A stretch of 64,000 nucleotides of DNA from Branchiostoma floridae (lineage: Eukaryota; Chordata; Leptocardii; Amphioxiformes; Branchiostomatidae). Made by a program: the position numbers and the translations under genes. Under the pieces are notes generated by a model, which made no database searches, had not been told where the DNA came from, and saw only the letters and a list, made by a program, of their open reading frames with translations. The stretch's first letter is position 1. Each line of letters begins with the position of its first letter. The stretch spans positions 15,269,811 to 15,333,810 of the forward strand of contig NC_049986.1 of NCBI RefSeq assembly GCF_000003815.2, in the 5' to 3' direction. Below are positions 36,901 to 46,686 of the stretch, piece after piece.

Positions 36901-39900
36901 CACATATACCGCACGTCCAATGTTCCTGCCTGTCTACAGCGCAATGGCACATAGTGTGTCCACAGCTGGGCCAGAATTCAATAGATTTTTTGTTAGAACT
37001 TTGCAAGTGTGTCCACCTGTAAATGGTGGTTTTATGCTATGCTTAGTGGCTCCTTCATTTTAGGCATAACTTCAGGAAGTGATTTTACAATTACAGTGCT
37101 GAAAACAGGTTTACTTACATGTACAGTAACTAGTAATGTCATGTGAGGTCAGTGACATCTAGAGACTGTTTACAGAAAGTAACAATAGTGATGTAAGCCC
37201 GCCTATCAGCACCAGGTGTGCCTACTGGCTTGTGATTCACACATACCAGATGTCCAACTTTTCTGCATGTCTGTGATAGCAATGGCACTGTTGGGCCACA
37301 ATAAAACATTCACTGTGCTAAGCCAGAATAAAACGTAATACTCATTTTTTAGAACTTTTATCCTTATTGAGTCTACCTGTGAATGCTCCAGATCTATCAT
37401 GTATATGGTCTCTCTTGTTTAAGACAAAATGCCATGGCATGGCTAGGTAAATACCTTGAGAAACTAATGATGCCTGCAGGGCATTTGGGGCTTGAATACC
37501 CAGCTGCAACCTGTGATTTGCAGACTAAGAGCTTTGCAATATTCAGACTACAGGTTACAAGGTTGTAAGAAATGCACAACAATGTATCATGATGTACAAC
37601 TTTGTGCAGTTTTCTGATGATGTGGTTAATCACCAAATCCAAAGATCAGTTACTTTTTGACCATTTAGTCTTTAATGATGTCAAGGACAAATGGGTGGGA
37701 CCTTCAGTTTGGACAATGAAGCAAACCAGTTTTCAAGGAGACTGTCAATTTTTCTTACCGCAAGGCATGGTCACAATGAAATTGAGGTCAATGACCCTCT
37801 AGCCAAGTAACAGGTGGTCTATCCAAGGAGGTCAAAGTTCAAAAGGTTCCACTGGATTGGATGTGTACTTTGTTTGTTTATTACAATTTACCTCAAATGT
37901 GGATGGGTTGAGAGAACTGGTGTGTCATTAAGTTTAACTGGTGCGCTATGCTACGTGGTAGTATATCAGGCATGCAATACATACAAACAAACTAACTAAA
38001 AACAATCAAAGTGCCTTTTTTGCTCCACCCAGGAAGGAATTATAATGACCTCTGACCTGAGGATGTGAATGTCCATGTGACCTTGGGGGAGGTCACCATG
38101 GCCGCTGTAACGCCACAGCACGTCCACCTGGTCCATGGGCGTGAAGTCGAACTCTTGGTCGCACCCGGTGTTGTCGAACTCCTTCAGACGAGAGATCCAG
38201 ATGGACACAGCGGTGTTGAGGTGGCCGTTCACTCTCACCTGGTGGGGATAGCCTACAGGAAGGAGGGGCAACACTTGCAGTTAGAAATGCAAGGCTTAGG
38301 CTGTAATAACTTACTGAAATGACTCATGTTGTCATCTTGATCATGTAAATAAGAATTATTCATCTTAAAAGCTGAGAACCAAATATGAGCAAATTTGGTA
38401 ATTTCTGACAGGACTAAAGTTTGGTCAAAATTGAAAAGTATAAACTAGAAGATCCTCTTCGAAAGTTTAAAAAAGATGAGTACTGAAGTTAAAAAGGCAA
38501 CCAGGGAGCCCATTAATCTTCACCACTTACTGTCTGCTCCATGCCAGTCTGTAAGTCCTGCTACAGTACCTAGAAACCCACTAGGAGGCTCATTATCTCT
38601 CTTAATCTTTCTGACAGGTATACCCACCCACCTATCATGAAGATCCTACAACAGCTTCTTGAGTTATACTGCTTACATAAACAAACAAAAGCACCTTGCC
38701 TGCTGGCCTCAAACAAACAGCACCAGGAACATAAAACAGCGAGCAGATCATATGATTGAACTGGGCAGAGCACTTTGGAGCCTTTTGCAGTTTAAACTTA
38801 CATAAATGATATTTTGTGAGAAACTTCTCTGGTACTCAACGGATCAAAATGACTACCAGCAGGGTTCTTCATAATTTGTGGAAATAAAAAAATCTTGAGA
38901 TGTATAACAAAGATCTTGAGACTTAATGTTAAATCTTGAGATATTTTGACTTGATCTTGAAATGCTTTGACTTGATCTTGAGATGTTTTGACTTGATCTT
39001 GAAATGCCTTAGAAAAATACAGAAGATGCTTTGCAAAAATCTTAAGATAGTTTGAAAGTTGCTTTGAAAAAGTCCCATGTCTTGAGATGTATAAGAAAAA
39101 ATCTTGAGATCATTAAAAAAATCTCAAGATTATTGTGAAAAATCTCAAGATTGTCTCAAAACATCTGGAGATTGACCACAAAATCTTGAGTTAAAAAAAA
39201 ATTTCAATGAGGTGTGAAGACTCCCACTAGGGGATATTATGATCTACTGTGTAACTGAGGAAAGGATTTTGAAAAATATTAGATGTTTATCTTTAAGCTG
39301 TAAACAGTCACAAGCATTAGTCCAAAATGTCCTGAAAGTCCAACAATGATCTGCTTGCTGTTATAACCTTATTGGCAATGGTGATAACATGAGGTAAAAC
39401 TTTAAGGACTTGCCTCCAGGTACAAAGATACAGTCTCCCTTGTCCATGGTGATGCGAGCAAAGCGGACATCCTGGACCTTGGGGAACTCTAACATGTCCA
39501 CGCGGTCAACATCGATCTCCGAGAACCCTCCCCACTCGTACCTCGACTCTTCCGCAAAGTACAGCAAGTCACTCTGGAGAATAGAGAGAAATGGATGGAA
39601 CACTACAATGCAGAATCCGAACTTCCATTAATAAACCTTCAAGTTTTCCTATCTGTGGAGTCATTCAAAAATGAACAGCTATGGCAATGACAGCAGGGCT
39701 GTCTCCAGGACCCATTCCTCCATCCCAGGACAGAAATTTGCTTCTTGGAACGGACTAAGATGTCATCTTTTCCTCCCGAAATGATGAACTCCATAGCATG
39801 AAACTGCTTAAAATACATTTTTCTAAGTATAAATTGACAGTTTACACAACGAAATTCAAAGTGGCAGGAATGATGGTCAGTACCTGGCTGGGATCTATCA

Positions 39901-41312
39901 GAATCCAGTCCTTGGTACCATTAAACAGACAGTGGAAGGTGCTGTATGGGTCCCTGTGCACCTTGGTCATTCCTCCTGCTGCTGTCAGGAACAGATGAGT
40001 CTCCTAAAAAAAGTTGTTCAATAATAAAACACAGCTCTGACAAAATTAATTGGGTCTGTTATAATTTGCTATATAGGCCAATACAGCACTACTTATGTAC
40101 ATACTAGCCTTACTAATAGTAACTCATAAAGTAAGACTTATGGTGTTCTTTAATCACTCACTCACTCACTTGCTCACTGTCATTCATTCACTCACTCACT
40201 CTTTTACTCACTCACATGCTCCCTTGCTCACACATACTCATCGAACACTTAACGTTATACAGAAATATTTATTGACACGACAAAAGTACAGCGACTTTTG
40301 TAAGGTCTTATAATAGCAACTACTTAAAGTACATATAAACAGACATATATGAATACATGTATCTATAGAAATGAATAAGTCAACATGTTGAGTTACATAA
40401 GACAGATAGAAAGAAAGAAGAAACATGGCTTCACCTGGATGCCCTGTGCGATACTGCCACACCTGAGGCAGGGTGGGACAGCGACATCCCTCTCCATGGG
40501 ACGGGGGATCTGTGAGATCACGTACGCGTCCATCGTCTCGAAGTTCTGCATGAAGTGAGCGACCGTGTCCCTTCCAAGGCCCCCCTCCCCTGCAGGGATC
40601 TTGCCGTTACCCTCGCTTCGTGCCTCCAGTCGTACGGTGAGGTTGCCGTACTCGCGGATGAGGTACTCTGGCGTCCACAGAGAGTACGCACGTGAGGGCT
40701 TCGCTGCTCCCCTCAGCAGGACAGGCTTGTTTGGTTTGACGAATTTGTCGAAAAACTCCTGGGGTTGCGGGACTGTCATAGTGGTGGATGGCAAGAAAAG
40801 ACAATTTGTTTATGAACAATTGTGGAAAGTATCAATTTACAGAAGAGGTTTCGGGTCGTGGAACTCAACACTAAATTATCTACTGTTTCTTCCAATTTTG
40901 CCCTCCCCATGACCTACATGTAACGTTAGATAATTATTCTTTTTCGTGGACTAAAACTTGGTTAGCACAAAGTATGGTATCCAGTGTCCACAATGTGATA
41001 TCATGTTGGCTTCATGGATAAAACTAAAAGTTACTTTGCTTGTTATCCAAAACACTAGTTTAGCTGTCATCTTTTTATAAAGATCCTAGAGAGTGACTAT
41101 TAAAGAAGCCTGGTCACGAAGAAAAATCTAGTCCAACCTGTGAACATCTCGTCGATGGTTTCTGTCGCTTCTGCGTGAGATCCGAAGATTTCTAAGTGTC
41201 CCCTGGGACTTCCACAAGGGACATCTTTAGAGCATGAGTTCTGCTGTACAGCTGATGAAGAAATGGTCACCAAAGCTGTCAAGAAAAGCGCTACGCTGCA
41301 AGAACCCTTCAT
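30926..41312 (-). CDS. ER-luminal JmjC oxygenase with EF-hand region and HDEL tail
   Basis: Ten in-phase exons: 41138-41312, 40435-40772, 39884-40003, 39414-39573, 38057-38252, 33596-33668, 33088-33186, 32494-32657, 31693-31801, 30926-31087; 531 residues. Exon 1 gives a signal peptide (MKGSCSVALFLTALVTISSS). Residues 60-300 form a JmjC/cupin domain: the iron ligands look like H187-R-D189 in exon 3 (TKVHRD) and H268 in exon 5 (GGYPHQV); a 2-oxoglutarate-type block FNGTKDWILIDP is present. After it come EF-hand-like helices with one canonical 12-residue loop at about 393-404 (DPEGRGYITKDE). The chain ends MHDEL, an HDEL-type ER-retrieval signal. Predicted role: Fe(II)/2-oxoglutarate hydroxylase in the ER lumen, possibly Ca-responsive; substrate unknown. 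The intron after exon 4 uses a GC donor. Intron 5 contains a complete intronless RING-NHL gene. Without that long splice, exon 5 would run to a stop near 37996. Confidence 0.85.
31505..31614 (-). repeat. Dispersed repeat family B, copy 1
   Basis: About 110 bp in an intron of the JmjC gene. Its reverse complement matches 59747-59857, sharing CTGCTGTCCAGGGCT, AACTGGCCCC, GGCTGCTATAAG and GAGATTTAATCAGGCTA. Ends resemble inverted TAGYCTG termini, so it may be a short MITE. Confidence 0.7.
31945..32169. repeat. Perfect 18-bp minisatellite, 12.5 copies
   Basis: Twelve identical tandem copies of CGGATCACGGCAAGCTGC (31945-32160) plus a half copy, in the intron between JmjC exons 8 and 9. As 18 is divisible by 3 and the unit lacks stops, several frames on both strands stay open and give spurious repeat proteins. 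Confidence 0.97.
33337..33559. mobile_element. Possible MITE with CCCTGTCACAT ends
   Basis: CCCTGTCACAT at 33337-33347 and its exact complement at 33549-33559 bracket about 220 bp, with a third internal copy of the motif near 33426. It lies in an intron of the JmjC gene. The evidence is limited to the short terminal repeat. Confidence 0.4.
35055..36788 (-). CDS. Intronless RING-NHL (TRIM-like) E3 ligase candidate, nested gene
   Basis: 577 residues in one frame, ATG at 36788. Residues 18-61 form a C3HC4 RING: CSIC, then CGHTFCQGC, then CPNC, with the usual TRIM-type start EELSCSICLELFTRPKVLPCGH. There is no B-box. A coiled coil follows at about 110-205 (Glu/Lys/Leu-rich). A low-complexity linker leads to a six-bladed NHL propeller from about 300 to 575 (SGVAVSDDGCIFVADYCNQRI, PHAVAMTAQGQLVLVS). 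Expected role: ubiquitin ligase using the propeller for RNA or protein binding, as in TRIM2/3/71-type proteins. It sits entirely inside intron 5 of the JmjC gene, on the same strand, and lacks introns, which fits insertion by retroposition. It is a paralogue of the NHL gene at 27110-28927. Confidence 0.92.
   Translation of the reverse strand: MAAAPSSLGEQIREELSCSICLELFTRPKVLPCGHTFCQGCLLDHVGNSKKVWAFKCPNCRQQVMLAPKGIAGLPDNYLVTSLCERLHRVTIQPERRSTVQALINEGRNILESYCNFLRILGETERTLNTQKQQTRSRIIDSYNQLDEELELRKGFLLAEVGQNHKKNFEKINAERDRVLGDIKELSDACNQAEKELGQGGDGPFSEETILTEVVGRHRRKSEPTPVQTQHTLFQPTDIVRPLLGRVTVQSLSSTPATAAVTNHECSPSPLPVVTLRNNARHCTTGHHVNRSELQSQRITFGGEGREPGKFRDPSGVAVSDDGCIFVADYCNQRIQVFTVEGIFMRQFPTIVSDREKMCPGDVAIDGMGYVWVVGRTDSAEYAVLYTEQGGMINKLNLRYTTQGRGVAVDTRKNQVFITETTGSPSKPYGVVLVFRADGTFVRTLGEKQGGMSKYLRYVDVDKGSGRHILVSDWANNCFYAFSQDGQLLLRSGVTCKTRDDGHLKLPCGICADHSGNIIVANREYNRVELFDKTGRFIRHIATDIVSPHAVAMTAQGQLVLVSTSCTITILKFNFYA
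38885..39195. repeat. Array of ATCTTGAGAT decamers switching orientation
   Basis: Between JmjC exons 4 and 5. From 38892 to about 39105 the motif ATCTTGAGAT and variants recur about every 20-40 bp (unit TTTGACTTGATCTTGAGATG). From about 39115 the reverse complement ATCTCAAGAT appears instead. The region can fold into a long hairpin. Confidence 0.7.
39692..39800 (+). repeat. Dispersed repeat family A, copy 2
   Basis: Matches the segment at 2273-2395 (GGGCTGTCTCC, CATCCCAGGACAGAAATTTG, TTGGAACGGA, GAACTCCATAGCATG). It lies in a JmjC intron. Confidence 0.55.
40153..40232. repeat. CACT/TCAC microsatellite
   Basis: Interrupted tetranucleotide run (CACTCACTCACT with TTGCTCACTG interruptions) in a JmjC intron. 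Confidence 0.85.
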
Positions 41313-42231
41313 GGTGATCTTTCCAAAACGACCTCCGACCAAGCTCCTTGTAATTTCATATAGTAGTGACGAAGTCTGATACTGTCCAGCTACAGCCAGA
41401 GGCTGTTATTAGATAGACAGTTGTCTGTGCAATGTCCAGATCTAGAAAACTAGTTGAAGCAGGAGTTGAAGATTACCGCGAAACAACCCGGAAGTAAAAG
41501 GGCGACCTCTGTTGATGTTGCATCAAAGTGCAGCAATAATAATGTTTGCTTTTCACTTTCATAGAGCAACGACCAAGTTAAAATTATTTGCTAAGCATTT
41601 CAGCTAACAGAAAAACAACGGTTAGACAAGAGAAAATTTCAACTTTAGTTGTATTTTCTAGGTTTTGTGTTTCCCTAGTGCGCCTCTTGCGATATTGTTC
41701 TGAAATGCAGTGGAAAAATCCTGGTGTTTATGTCTTGTGATCAGCTGACACGGAAGTGACCGCAGCTCTGAGTCCTGATCATGCCTACGTGAGGCGATGC
41801 TCACTGGTTGGCCGTCATCGCCCTGATCGCCCTGTAAGATTCCCTATTTAGAAGAGCAGTTTGGAGCTGGAATCGACGGTAAGGCGACCAGATGTCCTTT
41901 AGAGCATTCCCAGTCGCTAGATCGCGACAAATCCTGCGTTTTCGTGCCTTATGACGCCTGCGTAGGTAGGCTTCGTGGTGGTGAGTCAGCCATTGTGCAA
42001 TATGTACAACCAGAATGAATGACGAAAGGTTTGATGGTGCTGTATTAAATCGTATCTGTTCTTCTAGCCTTCCATCTTGGAAAATTGGTGGACATCTGGG
42101 TCACATCAAGGTCGTACCCACGGCATCGGGAATGTAAGGATCATCTCACATCACATGATTCTTTGTTATCTATATTATGTACATGTTGGACTAAGTGTAA
42201 AGTGGTTCATTCATTATAATGATGCAGCCAT

Positions 42232-43462
42232 ATATATGAGGGTCTGCATGGGGGGTCCTGACAACGCTTTACGCTAAATTATTCGGGACGGTCGACAACG
42301 CTTTACGTTAAATTCACGAAGGCAGGCAACGTTTTACGCTAAATTCAGACAGGCTGACAACGGTTTACGCTAAATTCTGGAAGGCTGGCAACACTCGACA
42401 GAGGCGGGGTCGTGCTCCGCAAGAAAGATTGAAATTTTGGCTCTGAAACACTACTCCCTGCATTTTGAAGGGAAATTTTCGCTGGCACACAAAGCTAAGT
42501 TAAATGGCATTTCTAATTAAAGAGTCCCAGGGGTTCAGCGTAAGCTTATGAGGGTGACGCCAGCCAACTTATTTTTGCCACGTCGAGCGCTGAAGGAAAG
42601 TCCGGGAAAATTTTGAAATCCTGCCCCCCTGAAACGCCAGTTTTTTTGGCTATTATAGAAAACTAATTATAAGTGAAATTACATTTCTATCAGTAAAAAA
42701 TGTGTTTGAGGTTGACACGTCACATCCCCCAGCCATGATGCATATTTTTTACGAAGTCGATGACCGAAGGTGAATAGAGTGGCAAAGGAGATCCGGCTAA
42801 ATTTTGAAATCTTGACCCTCTATAAAACGATATTTTGTGCATTTTGATTGGCAAATTTCTATTAGCAAAACAGATCTTTGAGGTTGACATACATCCCCAA
42901 CATATTTTCAGAATTTCGAGCTCCAAAGGCGCGAGGCGGCACAAGGAGGACCATGGAAATTTTGAAATCTTGACCCTCTAAAATGATATTTCCTGCATTC
43001 TGATGGGCAAATTTTGCTGGCAGACTAAGCTAACTTCAATGACATTTCTATTTGCAAAAAAAGAAGATTTTTGAGGGTATATACCATATTTTTACCATGT
43101 CGATGACCGAAGGTGAAAGGAGTCGCAAGTGAAGTGAAGTCCGGCGAAATTTTGAAATCTTGATCCTCTGAAACGCAATTTCCTGTGTTTTGAAGGACTA
43201 AATTAACTGGTAGACTACGTTTCGACTTACGAAATTTGGGAGGCCAGCTACGCTTTACGGGTAATTTTTAGGCTTAATTACGCTTTACGTGAAATTTTTA
43301 GGCTAGATTACGCCTTACGTGAAATACACTGGCTACGCTTTACGGTAAATTTTCCATCCTCACTACGAATTACGTGAAATAAAATAGCTTACCCTACGAA
43401 TTACGGGAATTAAAAAGGCCTGCCTACGCCTTACGGAAAAGAGCATGCAGACCCTCATATAT
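42232..43462. mobile_element. 1.2-kb non-autonomous DNA transposon with subterminal repeats
   Basis: A perfect 19-bp terminal inverted repeat (ATATATGAGGGTCTGCATG) occurs at 42232-42250 and, inverted, at 43444-43462; the ATATAT part may be target site. Inside the left end are four copies of a CAACGCTTTACG-TAAATT motif (42265-42385); inside the right end are about seven variants of TACGCTTTACG-TAAATTT (43230-43435). The middle (42420-43215) is about five diverged ~170-bp units beginning AAATTTTGAAATCTTGACCCTCT. No transposase frame. Superfamily unassigned. Confidence 0.85.
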
Positions 43463-44695
43463 GCTCTGTTTCATAATTGTCTTGTCTGATGAATGTTGTT
43501 GTCGCCCATAGGATCAGATTAAATTTAGATAAGATTCCCACAGGGCCAGTGTTTTCCTGGACTGAGTAGGGTGCATGTGTACACATTTTTGCCCCAAGGG
43601 AGGTGATTTGTAATTGGACTGGTTTGTCTATGAGTCTCTATCTGTATTTAACAGTGTGTCTCTTGGAACATTAAAATGTATTTGTAATTATTTCTTATCA
43701 CTAGTTGGCACAAATCCTCAGTGCTACAAATTTGTCTATGAGATTGAAAGCATCACAAAGCAGTTGTAACGTTATGGGTATGATGAAGGGGATGGCGTCT
43801 GCCATCTTAGCTCTGCTTGTAATATAACACATGCAATGCCATATATTTCTTTTCAAAGTTATGTCTTCTATAATGATTCCCATGTGAAAAGTCATAGGGG
43901 AAGATATAAATGCTGGTGTAGGGTCTACACAATTGATTTCCGGAGAGGGTGGGGTACAAAAAATCTGTGGTCTTTGTTTGCCTCCACATCCCAGGGACCC
44001 TGCATGGGGGGTTACCATCTGAGTGCTCTAAATTTGGGAATGATGTACTTTCTTTGCTGTTATGTTAAATTCAGGAATCCATTATGCTATGGTGTATCAA
44101 GATCATATTGGAGAAGCTCTGGGAGCAGCAGAATTAGGATTTGCAAGAGTGTCAAGACTTCGAATTCCACAGGCCTGAATGCTTCTTTCCCAAGTTTTTA
44201 GATGATAGAATCTGATTTATTCAGGTAGTACTTTGGACCTCCTTAGCTATATCTGCTTGGTAGAATGCACTGACCTGGATCAAGGTGGTTATTCAGAATG
44301 GCTGATTATACTTTGCATAATGTAAAGTGTATGCAGACCCCATCCCAGGGAGGGCCCATTGTTAGCAGACGTTTGATAGCCAAAGAGAAACATCCCATTG
44401 TTTGCATGTAAATCATTGCCAGACATAAGTCTTAGCTGCTGTAAGTTTAAGCTTTAATTTGTTTTCTCAAGGGACAAGGCAGGGATTTGGAGTGGTATTT
44501 CCATAAAGGCTCTATTTATCTCTGAACAGGTGTGCCAAGGGTCTGCAGAAAAAAATCTTGTAGTTGCAGTTCAACATCTGCTTGATAATTGATCACTCAC
44601 ATACAGCACCTTGAATTGCTCTGTCTTACTTCATGTCCCCAAGGTATGCAATCTAACAGTGTACAAAGTACATGTCAAGATGACACAGTGATTTC

Positions 44696-44896
44696 TAGCC
44701 TGGATGCCAGCCTTTTCAGCTGTAGTATGCTCTCTTCATGATCCATAAAAAAAGGCTGGACCTGCGCAGATTCTATCTATCTCGTGATCATGTCCATCTG
44801 GTAATGTCACAAAATGAGCTCTTTTAACTTGCACCCATTGGGTGCAGAAGCGTCCGAGAGAGCGGACTAAAGCTAGACTGGCTGGCATCCATGCTA
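44696..44896. mobile_element. MITE, 201 bp, TAGCCTGGATGCCAGCC ends
   Basis: The left end TAGCCTGGATGCCAGCC (44697-44713, one flanking T) is matched in inverted orientation by GGCTGGCATCCATGCTA at the right end, with one mismatch. It lies upstream of the RING-CH gene. The TAGCCTGG start resembles the element at 30300-30459. Confidence 0.75.
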
Positions 44897-46686
44897 TTAC
44901 TAATAGTATTAGTGATTTCTATTGGACATTTGGACCCGTGCCATAAACTGATATAAAACTTTGAAAACAGCCGAAGTTTGGATGACCGGTCAAACGTTGA
45001 ACATTTGATAGCCATGAACTTTGAACCAAACTTTCTACTCTTATGTAAGTCAAAGGTACAATGTACTCTGATGACCCAGTAACCAGATTACAACACTTCT
45101 GTACACACATGTGACATTACCCTGTGACTGGGCAATGCGCAGTTAAGTTTAGACTTAGATTGGTTTCTAGTCGACTTGTATGTCAACTTACAAGTTACAT
45201 GTACATCACAAGGTTTAAAGGGATCTGCATGGAGGATAAGACAAACTTCTCAGACGCCTCCTTTAAAGTTAAACAATAACATGACGCAATAGTCCAATGT
45301 CCAAGGATATGGTTTGGCGCCTGATCCTTTAGAAACAGGTGTGGTCAAGTTGATAAAGAGTGAGGCAACCATACTTTTTACTACATGTAACTACACTTAA
45401 GTATGTTACTGTGTCATCAATTGTTAGAGACTTTCAACTGTGATGATCATGAAGTAGACTATGTATGAAAACATTCCTGGGAGAAGTGTTTTGTCTGTCT
45501 GTTATATTTTTTTCATCATTTGCTTTGGTATGTTCCCAAAAGTTGTTTTTCACACTTCATTTGTAGGTTATGTCGTTTGATAGGTTGTCACTATTGTAAA
45601 CACCTCCTTTCAGCTAGAGACTGTGACCGTGCTGTGACTGCTGAGTGACCAAAAATTTGTCAGATTGCTCAACAAATGTCACAGATAAAAAGCACTTTTT
45701 TTTTTACCTTTCTTATGTTTTGCTGTCTTTTGAATCATACTTTCACATCATGGTCCAATCATGAAATAAAAGGTCAAACAAATCTAATTTTGGTCACTGT
45801 TTGATCGCGCAATTGCTGTCTAGTGGAATTTCGAGCCTAATATAATATCTGTTTGGGCATCTTTGTTAGTTTTGGCACTTTTCCAAAAGTTGTTTTTTTC
45901 TCCCAGAGGATTTCGGCACTGCGTCATTGTTAACAAAGTTCCCAGTGCATGTACACGTGTACAAAGGTTCAGTGATCCTGGTCACGCCTTTGTTTGGTAA
46001 TGATACATGGTCATGTGAATGTAGGCATGCATTACAAGGTATGTGTTGAAGACAGTGCTTAGTTTCAAATTGTGATTTGGACTGTTGTTTGTGTTGTATT
46101 GATGAAAAACTATTTGTAGAGTTCCAACAAAAGCAGGTGTGTGCATATATGTGTGAGGGAGTTTTGTACAGCCAACGTTGATTTCTTCTTGATTGAGTTA
46201 CCATGTCTACTAGTGTGGTGATAGAGATTTTGCATAGGATGCTCTGGCCCCCATGCCTGGAACGTCATAAACTTGGATCATTTCTAACGAAACTGTAAGA
46301 GTTTATTTTTATCCTTAAGAGGCAGAAAAGATGGCCTTTTGATTTCTTAGTGTACAGACACATGTACAACTTGATGTTTTCTGTTAGAGATCTGGCAAGT
46401 ATTTTGATAACTTCTCACAGCGATGAAAGACAGACTGTTCCGGTATATTCATTGGTATAAAGTATTCTTCTCAATTGTGAGATATGGCCTTAGCATAAAG
46501 TGTATGATATCCAAATTTGGTCTAATTTTACCCTTTTTCTTCCAGATGTGCAGTTTTTCAAAATGTGAAGAATAAAGAACCAGCAGCAGTCAGCAAAAAC
46601 TGGGACCACCATTAAGACACTGCAGCTGCAATAGTTCTCACACATTTTAGACGAATGAACATTGTAAGAAAAGCCAAGAGTAACTG

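Larger units (their letters stand above)
41343..46686. other. Divergent intergenic region with transposon relics
   Basis: Lies between the 5' ends of the JmjC gene (minus) and the RING-CH gene (plus). It should hold both promoters and 5' UTR exons; a GC-richer block at 41740-42000 is the best promoter or first-exon candidate for the plus gene. A 1.2-kb terminal-inverted-repeat element (42232-43462) and a 200-bp MITE (44696-44896) lie within. No coding exon was recognised. Confidence 0.5.

Noticed and set aside
37996-38056. Alternative end of the JmjC protein by reading through the exon 5 donor
   Set aside because: The readthrough adds about 20 unconserved residues; splicing to 33668 keeps frame and yields EF-hand and HDEL. 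Kept only as an alternative isoform.
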